DNA of 36,459 nt from Cyanobacteria bacterium UBA5018. GTDB taxonomy: Bacteria > Cyanobacteriota > Cyanobacteriia > PCC-6307 > Cyanobiaceae. Made by a program: the position numbers and the translations under genes. The stretch lies in assembly GCA_002396505.1 (NCBI GenBank), contig DGYA01000143.1, positions 1 through 36,459 of the forward strand, given 5' to 3'. Within the stretch, counting starts at the first letter, position 1. Each line of letters opens with the position of its first letter. Shown here in pieces: positions 8,074 through 15,395 of the stretch. The notes below the pieces were generated by a model. The model saw nothing but the letters and a program-made list of their open reading frames with translations. It did no database searches and was not told where the DNA came from.

Positions 8074-9654
8074 ATGCCAACGCTGCTGGCAGACCTGGGG
8101 GGAGCTGGGCTGGGCATGCCGAGCATGGGCGATCTGAGCCTGCAGCTGAATGCCGGGGCGATTGCGCCAGAGGTGGCGGTGCTGCTGGCCCTGCTGATTT
8201 CGCTACTGGTGGACCTGGCGGGTGAAAAAGCGGCCAGCCGCTGGGTGCCGCCCATCTGTTACGGGGGCCTGGGCGCGGCCCTGGTGTTGCTGGCGCTGCA
8301 GTGGAACTCCCCTCTGGCGCCCTCTTTTTTTGGCGGTTTCTTGGCCGACAATCTGGCGGTGGCCTTTAGGGCCGTGGTGGCCGCCTCCACCTTGATCACT
8401 TTGTTGCTGAGCTGGCGCTATGTGGAGCGCAGCGGCACCCCGGTGGGCGAGTACGCAGCGATCCTGCTGGCCGCCACGGTGGGAGCAATGATTCTCTGCG
8501 GCTCCACCGATCTGGTGAGCATCTTTATTTCACTGGAAACCCTTTCGGTTTCCAGTTATTTGTTGGCGGGCTACATGAAGCGCGATGCCCGCAGTTCTGA
8601 GGCTGCCCTCAAATATTTACTGGTGGGTTCGGCGGCTGCGGCGGTGTTTCTTTATGGCGCCTCCCTGCTTTACGGCATCACCGGCGGTGCCACAGATCTG
8701 GCTTCGATCGCCGTGGCGCTGCAGACCAGTGCCAAGCCGGTGGCGGCGCTTTCGCTGGTGTTTGTGCTGGCCACGGTGGCCTTCAAAATCGCCGCCGTGC
8801 CTTTCCACCAGTGGACGCCCGACGTCTACGAGGGCTCGCCCACGCCGGTGGTGGCATTTTTGTCGGTGGGTTCCAAGGCTGCAGGTTTTGCCCTGGCCCT
8901 GCGGATCTTGGTGGGTTGCTTTGAGAGCTTCAATGAGCAGTGGAAGCTGCTGTTCACTGTGCTGGCGCTGCTGAGCATGGTGCTTGGCAACGTGGTGGCC
9001 CTGGCCCAAACCTCGATGAAGCGAATGCTGGCCTATAGCTCGATCGGCCAGGCTGGATTTGTGATGATCGGCATGGTTTGCGGCACCGAGGATGGCTTTG
9101 CAGCCATGGTGCTCTACATGGCATCGTATTTATTTATGAATCTTGGCGCTTTTGCCTGCATCATTCTCTTCTCATTGCGCACCGGCTCAGATCGAATTGC
9201 AGACTATGCCGGCCTCTACCAGAAGGATCCACTCATCACCCTTGGTCTCAGCCTTTGCCTGCTCTCCCTGGGTGGAATTCCGCCGATGCTGGGCTTTTTC
9301 GGCAAGATTTACCTGTTCTTTGCCGGCTGGGCTGATCACCAATACCTGCTGGTAGTAGTGGGACTAATCACCTCCGTTGTTTCGATCTACTACTACATCT
9401 CTGTTATCAAGATGATGGTAGTGAAAGAGCCCCAGGAGGCATCTGATGTGGTAAAAGAATATCCAGCTATTACCTGGAACCTGGCCGGCATGCCCTCGCT
9501 GCGCGCCGCCCTGGTGGGCTGTGTGCTGGTAACAGCGGTGGGAGGAATACTCTCCAATCCCCTGTTTATGTGGGCCAGCAGCACCGTGGCTGGTACACCG
9601 ATACTGCAACAGGCCATAGCCGCTTCCGGCGGCGGCGCAGCCGCCTTGGGCTAA
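8074..9654 (+). CDS. ndhB: NAD(P)H-quinone oxidoreductase subunit 2 (NDH-1)
   Basis: A 526-residue polytopic subunit of the thylakoid NDH-1 complex, involved in respiration, cyclic electron flow and CO2 uptake. It belongs to the antiporter-like proton-channel family (NuoN type). Typical signatures are IFISLETLSVSSYLLAGY, KAAAVPFH-like KIAAVPFHQWTPDVYEGSP, MKRMLAYSSIGQAGFVMIG and GGIPPMLGFFGKIYLF, all spread over about fourteen hydrophobic segments. The start is uncertain: the ATG at 8074 is close to AAGGG but with short spacing. GTG at 8029 and ATG at 8116 are also in frame, and homologous sequence clearly begins before LQLNAGAI. The protein ends at a GC-rich hairpin (9629-9643) without a T-run. 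Confidence 0.95.
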   Translation: MPTLLADLGGAGLGMPSMGDLSLQLNAGAIAPEVAVLLALLISLLVDLAGEKAASRWVPPICYGGLGAALVLLALQWNSPLAPSFFGGFLADNLAVAFRAVVAASTLITLLLSWRYVERSGTPVGEYAAILLAATVGAMILCGSTDLVSIFISLETLSVSSYLLAGYMKRDARSSEAALKYLLVGSAAAAVFLYGASLLYGITGGATDLASIAVALQTSAKPVAALSLVFVLATVAFKIAAVPFHQWTPDVYEGSPTPVVAFLSVGSKAAGFALALRILVGCFESFNEQWKLLFTVLALLSMVLGNVVALAQTSMKRMLAYSSIGQAGFVMIGMVCGTEDGFAAMVLYMASYLFMNLGAFACIILFSLRTGSDRIADYAGLYQKDPLITLGLSLCLLSLGGIPPMLGFFGKIYLFFAGWADHQYLLVVVGLITSVVSIYYYISVIKMMVVKEPQEASDVVKEYPAITWNLAGMPSLRAALVGCVLVTAVGGILSNPLFMWASSTVAGTPILQQAIAASGGGAAALG

Positions 9655-9694
9655 GTGGGTTCCCAGCGCAAACAGCTCTAATCGAAACACCCCT

Positions 9695-9754
9695 GGCAAC
9701 AGCATCATCACCGGCATCACCAACAGCATTACCAACAGTATCGCCAATAGAATT
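9695..9754. repeat. Five degenerate 12-bp tandem repeats between ndhB and the ABC ATPase
   Basis: Units begin at 9695, 9707, 9719, 9731 and 9743, with a core like ACCAACAGCATT. In one frame they read as four-residue repeats (GNSI, ITGI, TNSI, TNSI, ANRI), but this frame does not belong to either neighbouring gene. The array ends next to the most plausible start of the ABC ATPase. Confidence 0.7.
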
Positions 9755-9755
9755 A

Positions 9756-10484
9756 GTGGCAGCACAAACGCCCGTAGCCGAACTAATCCAAGTTTGCAAA
9801 TATTACGGCGAGGGGGAGATGAGGGTGAAGGCCCTCGATGATCTGAGCCTCAGCGTCTACCGAGGCGAATATGTGGCGGTGATGGGGGCATCGGGATCGG
9901 GCAAGAGCACGGCCATGAGCATCCTGGGCTGCCTTGATCGGCCCAGTAGTGGCAGCTACCGGCTCAACGGCAGGGCGATCGAGAGCCTCAGCGACGACCA
10001 GCTAGCCCTACTGCGCAACCGCGACCTGGGCTTTGTGTTTCAGCAATTTCACCTGCTGCCCCAGCTCAGTGCCCTGGAGAACGTAATGCTGCCGATGGTT
10101 TACGCGGGTGTGCCCCTAGTGGAGCGGCGGCGGCGGGCTACCGCTGCCCTGGAGCGGGTGGGCCTGGCCCAGCGCCTGGCCAACAAACCAAATCAACTCT
10201 CCGGCGGCCAGCAACAGCGGGTGGCGATCGCCAGGGCGATCATCAACAACCCGGCGCTGCTGTTGGCCGATGAACCCACCGGTGCCCTCGATTCCCGCAC
10301 CACCTCTGAGGTGCTGGCCATTTTCGACGCCCTGCACCAGAGCGGCATCACCCTGGTGCTGGTGACCCATGAACTGGAGGTGGCCTCGCGGGCCGAACGA
10401 CTAGTGCAGTTTAAAGATGGCCAACTGCTTGCCGATCGGCGCCGTTCTGCCGCGGCGACTGGCGGCGATTGGCAGTTGGATTGA
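9756..10484 (+). CDS. ABC transporter ATP-binding protein, MacB/LolD/DevA type (orphan)
   Basis: A roughly 242-residue ATPase with GASGSGKST (Walker A), FVFQQFHLLP (Q-loop), LSGGQQQRVAIARAI (signature), LLADEPTGALD (Walker B) and VTHE (His switch). The DEPTGALD form and the CKYYGEGEMRVKALDDLSL N-terminus are typical of the macrolide-exporter/lipoprotein-release family, which normally pairs with an FtsX-like permease. None is present here. The start is unclear: family sequence begins at about AELIQV, so the GTG at 9756 fits. The ATG at 9570 would overlap ndhB by 85 bp, and the ATG at 9819 would cut off conserved sequence. Its 3' end overlaps the convergent AraC gene by 74 bp. Confidence 0.88.
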   Translation: MAAQTPVAELIQVCKYYGEGEMRVKALDDLSLSVYRGEYVAVMGASGSGKSTAMSILGCLDRPSSGSYRLNGRAIESLSDDQLALLRNRDLGFVFQQFHLLPQLSALENVMLPMVYAGVPLVERRRRATAALERVGLAQRLANKPNQLSGGQQQRVAIARAIINNPALLLADEPTGALDSRTTSEVLAIFDALHQSGITLVLVTHELEVASRAERLVQFKDGQLLADRRRSAAATGGDWQLD

Positions 10485-11472
10485 ACAGTTGCAGCACCTC
10501 CGCACTAGTTACCTGGTCTTCGGCTGGGATTGATTGGAGGCTCACCCGGGTTTCGCGCGGCAACTCGCCGTAACGATCGCGATAGGCCGCTGCGATGCGA
10601 CCAGAAGGCCGCAGGCCTACCGCCTGGCAAGCACTGGCCACATCCTCACCTTTCTGCAAGCGGGCCCTCAGGGCCTCGAGACGCAATTCTTGCAGGGTTT
10701 GAATCGGCGTCAGGTGGCATACCGCCTTGAAGGCAGACTGCAGGGTGCGCGCCGAGATGTGACAGGCCTGGCTGATCTGCTCGATGGTCAAGGGGCGATC
10801 GAGCTGCTGCTTCATGAAGCCAATCGCCCGCACCACGTGGTCATGGGATGGAGTATCGGCATCGAGGCTGCATGCTACGGAGCCCGCCAAGCTCACCAAA
10901 CTGTTTTGCAGCAGCACCTCCAGGGAATGCACCATGGCAGCGGCCATGGGGGTAAACGGCTGAACGGCCAGGGCCAGTAAGCGACTGCAACAGAGATGTA
11001 GTAGGGATTGCTGGCTGGGCAGGGCGCTGGCCAGCCCAGACCAATCGGGACTGCCGAGGCCATGGGCTAAGGCCACACCGCGCAATTTAGTCAGTGAGCA
11101 GCTGAGCAGCAGCAGGTTGGCTTGGCCGCTGTGAACGGGCACCAAGAGCCGATGCCCCGGCAGCAACACCCCATCGTGGCGATCGCCCGGATGCAATTGG
11201 GAGCCGCTGGACTCCGGCCAGCTGAACTGGCCTTCGCTTCTCACTACCACCAACAGGCGATCCTTGGGCACATGCAGGCTGAAACGGGACAGGTTTTCCA
11301 GCCTTAGATCCAGCACGCCAAGGCATCCCTGATGGCTGACGCCCCTCAACAAAGGGGGCTGGGCACTGGATTTACCAACAAAGTGTAACTTAAAGTTCTT
11401 AATCCAGAAATCTAAATCTTCTGGGGCTGGCAAGCTCTTAGGGCTCTCAGGTAGCTTAATTAATTTGGCCAT
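10411..11472 (-). CDS. AraC-family transcriptional regulator
   Basis: A 353-residue protein. An N-terminal sensor half (about 1-205) contains a cupin-like run (SRFSLHVPKDRLLVVVRSEGQFSWP, then HPGDRHDGVLLPGH). The C-terminal AraC/XylS double helix-turn-helix (about 210-309) has LTIEQISQACHISARTLQSAF and TPIQTLQELRLEALRARL. The second HTH is a little divergent (DVASACQAVGLRPSGRIAAAYRDRYGELP) but recognisable. A 44-residue tail follows; its last part is antisense to the 3' end of the ABC ATPase gene. It is the only regulator in the window and sits next to the RTX-like gene, so it may control surface genes. The ligand is unknown. Confidence 0.9.
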   Translation of the reverse strand: MAKLIKLPESPKSLPAPEDLDFWIKNFKLHFVGKSSAQPPLLRGVSHQGCLGVLDLRLENLSRFSLHVPKDRLLVVVRSEGQFSWPESSGSQLHPGDRHDGVLLPGHRLLVPVHSGQANLLLLSCSLTKLRGVALAHGLGSPDWSGLASALPSQQSLLHLCCSRLLALAVQPFTPMAAAMVHSLEVLLQNSLVSLAGSVACSLDADTPSHDHVVRAIGFMKQQLDRPLTIEQISQACHISARTLQSAFKAVCHLTPIQTLQELRLEALRARLQKGEDVASACQAVGLRPSGRIAAAYRDRYGELPRETRVSLQSIPAEDQVTSAEVLQLFNPTANRRQSPRQNGADRQAVGHL

Positions 11473-11863
11473 TGTACCATGCTAGAGCAGTGGTAAGGGG
11501 AGGGGTAGGGGCTTGAATGCAAGATCAGTTCACGGATCAACCCTACATAAAGATCTTGAAAAAAACAAGCGGGCCGAGCTTGTCTAAAAGCAGGCCTCCT
11601 GGCCAGGGCATCTAGCCAGCGCAGCAAGGCCCAGCCCAGCCGGGCTATCTAGGAGAATCCATGGCTCAAGCCCGATAAATCCTCCAGACCACTCCAGGGC
11701 TTTGCCAAAGCTGAGGGCCTTGTCAAGCCTGCCAGTAAAACCAGCGAGCCAACCACCAGGGCTCGCCAGGCTATCAGGGCAGCCAACAAAAAAGCCAGGC
11801 TTAGGCCTGGCTTAAATAGATTATCCAGTAATTATCCAACCATTAGGGATAATGAGGCTGGAA
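11473..11863. other. 391-bp intergenic region with hairpins, no gene
   Basis: This lies between the AraC start and the 3' end of the RTX-like gene, and no plausible coding frame was seen. It contains an inverted repeat CAAGATC (11520-11526) / GATCTTG (11552-11558) upstream of the AraC gene that could be an operator. There is also a 7-bp stem hairpin GCGAGCC/GGCTCGC (11744-11766), and the terminator of the RTX-like gene (11784-11813). Confidence 0.6.
11784..11813 (-). terminator. Rho-independent terminator of the RTX-like gene
   Basis: Read on the minus strand, a perfect 9-bp stem (AAGCCAGGC / GCCTGGCTT) with a 4-nt loop is followed by a T-rich run (TTTTTTGTT). It lies about 50 bp past the stop of the RTX-like gene at 11864, and shows that the gene ends its own transcript. 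Confidence 0.85.
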
Positions 11864-12613
11864 TCAGATAAGGGTGATCCTGTTTGAGCCGGCAGTGAGC
11901 CAGTCATTAAGGGCGGCGATGTCAGCGTTGTTAGCGGTGTTTAAAATCGAACCAAATGTCCCACCTGCTTTGCCGTAGGTGCCAGCAACGGCGCCGGAAC
12001 CAGCGAAGTCGGCAGCGGTGATAGTGATGTCGCCAGTGGCGGTGCCGATGATCAAGGTGTCAGTGTTACCAGCAGAACCAGTAATGCTGAATTGATTGAT
12101 AAGAACGCCGGTAACTTTGGTGGCATCGTCAAGGACGATGGTGTCAGCACCATCGTTAATTTGTGTGTTTGTGGGGCCACCGGCTACGGCACCGGTTGCG
12201 GCGATTTGGCCGCCAGCAAAAACCCCATTAACTACAAGCAGGTCGGAACCTTGGCCGCCACTAAAGACTGTATTAGTGGATGGGCCATTGATTACAAGGG
12301 TGTCATCGCCACCGGAGGCCTGAACGTTGTAACCAGCAATACTGGAATTGAAGGTGCCAATGTCATTTTGGCCGCCGAGGCGCAGGCTCCAGAAATCTTT
12401 AGGTGCTGTTCTATCGGCGGTCAAGATCGTGTCAATGACCAATGTATCTTCGCCGGCTCCAGTATTTAGGCCGATGTTAGTGAGGCTGCCGCCGGATAGA
12501 ACGACACTGTCATTGGTTTTACTTGTGCCTGCTGAATAGGTGGTGTTACTTTGCGCAGCGGTTTGACCATCAAATATTGATCCGCCCGAAATTGAGAGAG
12601 TGGAATCAGACAT
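11864..12613 (-). CDS. Small Cys-free RTX-like (beta-roll) protein, candidate type I secretion substrate
   Basis: A 249-residue acidic protein rich in Gly, Asp, Asn, Thr and Ser, with no cysteine and no N-terminal signal peptide. Degenerate Gly/Asp repeats with strand cores recur: NDSVVLS (34-40), GAGEDTLVID (52-61), GGDDTLVING (101-110), QGSDLLVVNG (121-130), DGADTIVLDD (154-163) and NTDTLIIG (183-190). This resembles the calcium-binding RTX/beta-roll repeats of type I-secreted proteins, though the nonapeptides are eroded. The C-terminus has a short helix-like stretch (IAALNDWLTAG) and ends in the hydrophobic ITLI, like uncleaved C-terminal secretion signals. It has its own terminator. A type I exporter lies 5-10 kb away. 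The export link is inferred. Confidence 0.75.
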   Translation of the reverse strand: MSDSTLSISGGSIFDGQTAAQSNTTYSAGTSKTNDSVVLSGGSLTNIGLNTGAGEDTLVIDTILTADRTAPKDFWSLRLGGQNDIGTFNSSIAGYNVQASGGDDTLVINGPSTNTVFSGGQGSDLLVVNGVFAGGQIAATGAVAGGPTNTQINDGADTIVLDDATKVTGVLINQFSITGSAGNTDTLIIGTATGDITITAADFAGSGAVAGTYGKAGGTFGSILNTANNADIAALNDWLTAGSNRITLI

Positions 12614-12741
12614 GGTTATTAGAGGGGATTGGGTTTGGCGGAAGCAGAGCTGAGCTTGCGGTCCAAGCGCTGCCCCTTCACTCGCGGTACTTTCGCTTCA
12701 AACCCCCCTCAAAAGTGTTGCAGATGGACATGGAGGCGCAG

Positions 12742-14115
12742 ATGGGACAAGCGGATGCGCTAGGCGCACAACAGCAGCCCTTGGATGCTCAAAAGCTGAC
12801 ATCGCCGCTGTCGGCGGAGGCGGCGATCGCCATGGCGGAAGGCCTGAGGCAGCGGCGGCAACCTCTGGAAGCGGCGGCGATTTACCGGCAGGCCTTGGGC
12901 CACCTGCCCCAGGACCTGCGTCTGCACAACAACCTGGGGATCTGCCTCTGGCTGGCGGATCACCCCTGGGAGGCCCTGGCGCCCCTCCTGGAGGCCAGGC
13001 GCCTGGACCCGCAGCAGGCTCTGCCCCATCGAGGCCTGGCCAACGTGTTGCGCGATCTGAACCGCTTCGAAAAGGCCGAGGAGTACTACTTGAGGTCTTG
13101 GCAGCTAACGGCGGATCCCACCATCGCCTGGAGCCTCAGCCAGAGCCTGATCGGCCTGGAGCGCTACGCCGAGGCCTACCGGTGGGCCGAATGCCGCTTC
13201 GCCATGGCCGAAGCCAGCTGCTACCGGCCCCAGCCTTACTGGCAGGGACCCCAGGCCGCAGGCGCTCTGGCCCAGCCCAACACCCCGCTGCACATCTGGA
13301 GCGAACAGGGTTTTGGCGACACCTTCCAATACCTGCGCTGGCTCAAACCTCTCTGCAGCCAGCCCGGGCATCGGGTGCTCGAGGTGGAGCCCCCCCTGGT
13401 GAACCTGCTGCGGGAGGGGCTCAGCTGGCTGGAGCACCCGCCGCTGGTGGAGGCGAAACAAGATTCACCAGCCCCAATCGCTGGCAGCTCGGTATCGCTG
13501 CTCAGCCTGCCCCATCACCTGGGCGGAGCACCGCTATCGCCCCAATCCGAGCCGGCTGGGGCCGCCTACCTCCGCATCGCCCCACACCCCAGCGGCGACC
13601 GCCTGGGCCAGCGCCAGCCCGGCGCGCCCCGGGTGGGGCTGGCCTGGGCGGCAGGCCGCAAGGAGGACGATTGCTTCACCTGGCGCGAATTTGTTAAACG
13701 CAGCCTGCCGGCCGAGCAACTGCTTGCCCTCAGCAGTGGCCTGGAGGCCAGTGGCGCCGAATTGCACAACCTCCAATTTGGTCCGGATGCGGATTTGCTG
13801 GAGCGTGCCTGGGTTGGTCGGCTGCAGCCCGACAGTGACTTCCTGGAGCAGGCCCGCCTGATGGCCAATCTCGATCTGGTGATCTCGGTGGATACCGCCA
13901 CTGCCCACCTGGCCGGTGCCATGGGCCTGCCCTGCTGGCTGCTGCTGCCCTTCAGCGCCGATCCCCGCTGGTTGCGCAAGCGGCAAGATTCAGTTTGGTA
14001 TCCCACCATGAAACTTTTTCGCCAAAGCGGCAGTGGCGACTGGCGGCAGGTGGTCACGGCGGTGGTCCACAGCTTCAAGCGCCACGCCGCCAGCTTCAAT
14101 TGGCTGGATCCGTGA
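12742..14115 (+). CDS. TPR protein with C-terminal glycosyltransferase (GT9/GT41-like) domain
   Basis: A protein of about 457 residues. The ATG at 12742 has GGAGG five bases upstream; an ATG at 12724 is the alternative. The N-terminal half has TPR-like helical pairs (AAAIYRQALGHLPQDLRLHNNLG, then KAEEYYLRSWQLTADPTIAWSL). The C-terminal GT-B-like domain has LHIWSEQGFGDTFQYLRWL and SVDTATAHLAGAMGLPCWLLLPFSADPRW, the hallmark of the common TPR-glycosyltransferase family related to heptosyltransferases and O-GlcNAc transferase. There is no signal peptide, so it is cytosolic. It is divergent from the RTX-like gene (128 bp apart), suggesting it could glycosylate that protein before export. Its 3' end overlaps the convergent GT4 gene by 20 bp. 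Confidence 0.85.
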   Translation: MGQADALGAQQQPLDAQKLTSPLSAEAAIAMAEGLRQRRQPLEAAAIYRQALGHLPQDLRLHNNLGICLWLADHPWEALAPLLEARRLDPQQALPHRGLANVLRDLNRFEKAEEYYLRSWQLTADPTIAWSLSQSLIGLERYAEAYRWAECRFAMAEASCYRPQPYWQGPQAAGALAQPNTPLHIWSEQGFGDTFQYLRWLKPLCSQPGHRVLEVEPPLVNLLREGLSWLEHPPLVEAKQDSPAPIAGSSVSLLSLPHHLGGAPLSPQSEPAGAAYLRIAPHPSGDRLGQRQPGAPRVGLAWAAGRKEDDCFTWREFVKRSLPAEQLLALSSGLEASGAELHNLQFGPDADLLERAWVGRLQPDSDFLEQARLMANLDLVISVDTATAHLAGAMGLPCWLLLPFSADPRWLRKRQDSVWYPTMKLFRQSGSGDWRQVVTAVVHSFKRHAASFNWLDP

Positions 14116-15322
14116 GCGCCGCCAACTTCACCAGCTCCATGGCGGCAAGCCCCACGTCGAAGCGCTCCAGGGCCAGCCTCTGGCTCGCCTGGCCCAAGCG
14201 CTGACCCAGGGCCCGGTCGGCCAACAGGTGCAGCATGGCCTCGCTGAGAATCTGCGGCTGGCCGAAAGGCACCAGCAGGCCTGTTTCACCGTTGATCACC
14301 ACCTCCTCCGCCGGTCCCCCCGCAGAGGCCACCAGGGGCACCCCGCAGGCCATCGCCTCTATCAAGCTCCAGGAGAGGGCATAGGGATAGGTGAGATAGA
14401 CGTGGGCGGCACTTAGCCGCAGCAAGCTCAGCAGCTCCTGGTGGGCAACTCTCCCCAGGAAATGCAGGCGGCTTAGGTCGAGTTGGCCCTCCAGCTCCCG
14501 CAGCAACTGGCCTCGATAGCCCTGGGGATGGGGGCTGGGATCGCTATAGCTATGGCCGAAACCACCCACCACCACCACCTGTACGCCAGCGTGGCGGCGG
14601 AACAACTCGGGCAGAGCTCGCATGAACAGCGGAAAGCCCCGATGCGGCTCCAAGCTGCGACTGGCAAAGGTGACCACTGGATCGCCAGGTCTCAAAATCA
14701 TGCCATTGGGCAGGGAGATCGGCTTGGCCGGCAATTGGCTCAGCGGCTGCAGATTGACCCCCTCCGGCAACAGCCGAATGTGGTGGCGCAGGTGGGCCGG
14801 AAAGGTGTCCCGCTGGAAGGCCGTCGGGCTCAGGGCCAGATCGCAGTCGGCCAGAGCCGCCAGCACAACAAAGTTATGGCGTCGTATCGACTGCAGCTCC
14901 CGATCGGAAGGGATGCCGCGATCGGGATCGAATCCGTAACCCAGCAAGCTCGGCTGGGCGTAGAGCTCCGGGTAGGCCCACAGCCTGGCACGGGGCCAGA
15001 TGTCCCGCAGGTATAGAGCTTCCCCCCAGCCACTGTGGGCAATCACCACATCGGGCTGCAGCCCCTGCTGGCGCAGCAGGGTGGCCAGGGCCGCCACCTT
15101 GGCAGCGCGGCGCAGGTTCATCTCTAAATTCGGATCGATCAAGGTCCCATCCCGCCCTGGCTGGGACCAGGGATAGACGCAGACCTCGATGGCCTTCGGC
15201 AGCAGACCCGGGGCTGGCTTTTTGGAGGCTATGGCCGTAACCCGGTGCCCGAGGGACACCAGCCGGGGCGCCAGATCCCTGAACTGACCTGGGAAATTCT
15301 GGTGGACCAGCAGGAAATGCAT
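14096..15322 (-). CDS. Glycosyltransferase family 4 (GT-B)
   Basis: A 408-residue retaining-type glycosyltransferase. The N-terminal Rossmann half starts HFLLVHQNFPGQFRDLAPRL, with the G-x-F-like loop that positions donor and acceptor. The C-terminal half has VTFASRSLEPHRGFPLFMRALP, then FLGRVAHQELLSLL, and the donor-binding ALSWSLIEAMACGVPLVAS with the downstream Glu in PAEEVVINGETGLLVPF. These are classical GT4 motifs, and the N-terminus resembles proteins acting on polysaccharide or LPS. It overlaps the TPR-glycosyltransferase gene tail to tail and diverges from the duplicated-domain gene at 15396. Sugar and acceptor are unknown. Confidence 0.92.
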   Translation of the reverse strand: MHFLLVHQNFPGQFRDLAPRLVSLGHRVTAIASKKPAPGLLPKAIEVCVYPWSQPGRDGTLIDPNLEMNLRRAAKVAALATLLRQQGLQPDVVIAHSGWGEALYLRDIWPRARLWAYPELYAQPSLLGYGFDPDRGIPSDRELQSIRRHNFVVLAALADCDLALSPTAFQRDTFPAHLRHHIRLLPEGVNLQPLSQLPAKPISLPNGMILRPGDPVVTFASRSLEPHRGFPLFMRALPELFRRHAGVQVVVVGGFGHSYSDPSPHPQGYRGQLLRELEGQLDLSRLHFLGRVAHQELLSLLRLSAAHVYLTYPYALSWSLIEAMACGVPLVASAGGPAEEVVINGETGLLVPFGQPQILSEAMLHLLADRALGQRLGQASQRLALERFDVGLAAMELVKLAALTDPAN

Positions 15323-15364
15323 CGATGGGCCGTCGGGGGTGGTTTGGTAATTCCGGTGACTGTC

Positions 15365-15384
15365 CTTAAGATTGGAAACTTAAG
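15365..15384. promoter_or_regulatory. Paired CTTAAG palindromes upstream of the duplicated-domain gene
   Basis: Two CTTAAG hexamers (15365-15370 and 15379-15384) are separated by 8 bp, 11 bp before the ATG at 15396, in the short divergent gap with the GT4 gene. The arrangement is both a direct and an inverted repeat and could be an operator. It is suggestive only. Confidence 0.3.
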
Positions 15385-15395
15385 TGCGAATCACC

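Noticed and set aside
9629..9643. GC-rich hairpin at the end of ndhB as terminator
   Set aside because: The 6-bp stem lies inside the coding sequence and no T-run follows.
12092..12469. 125-codon plus-strand frame
   Set aside because: It is the complement of the Gly/Asp repeats of the RTX-like gene, which has the better composition, its own terminator and a plausible start.
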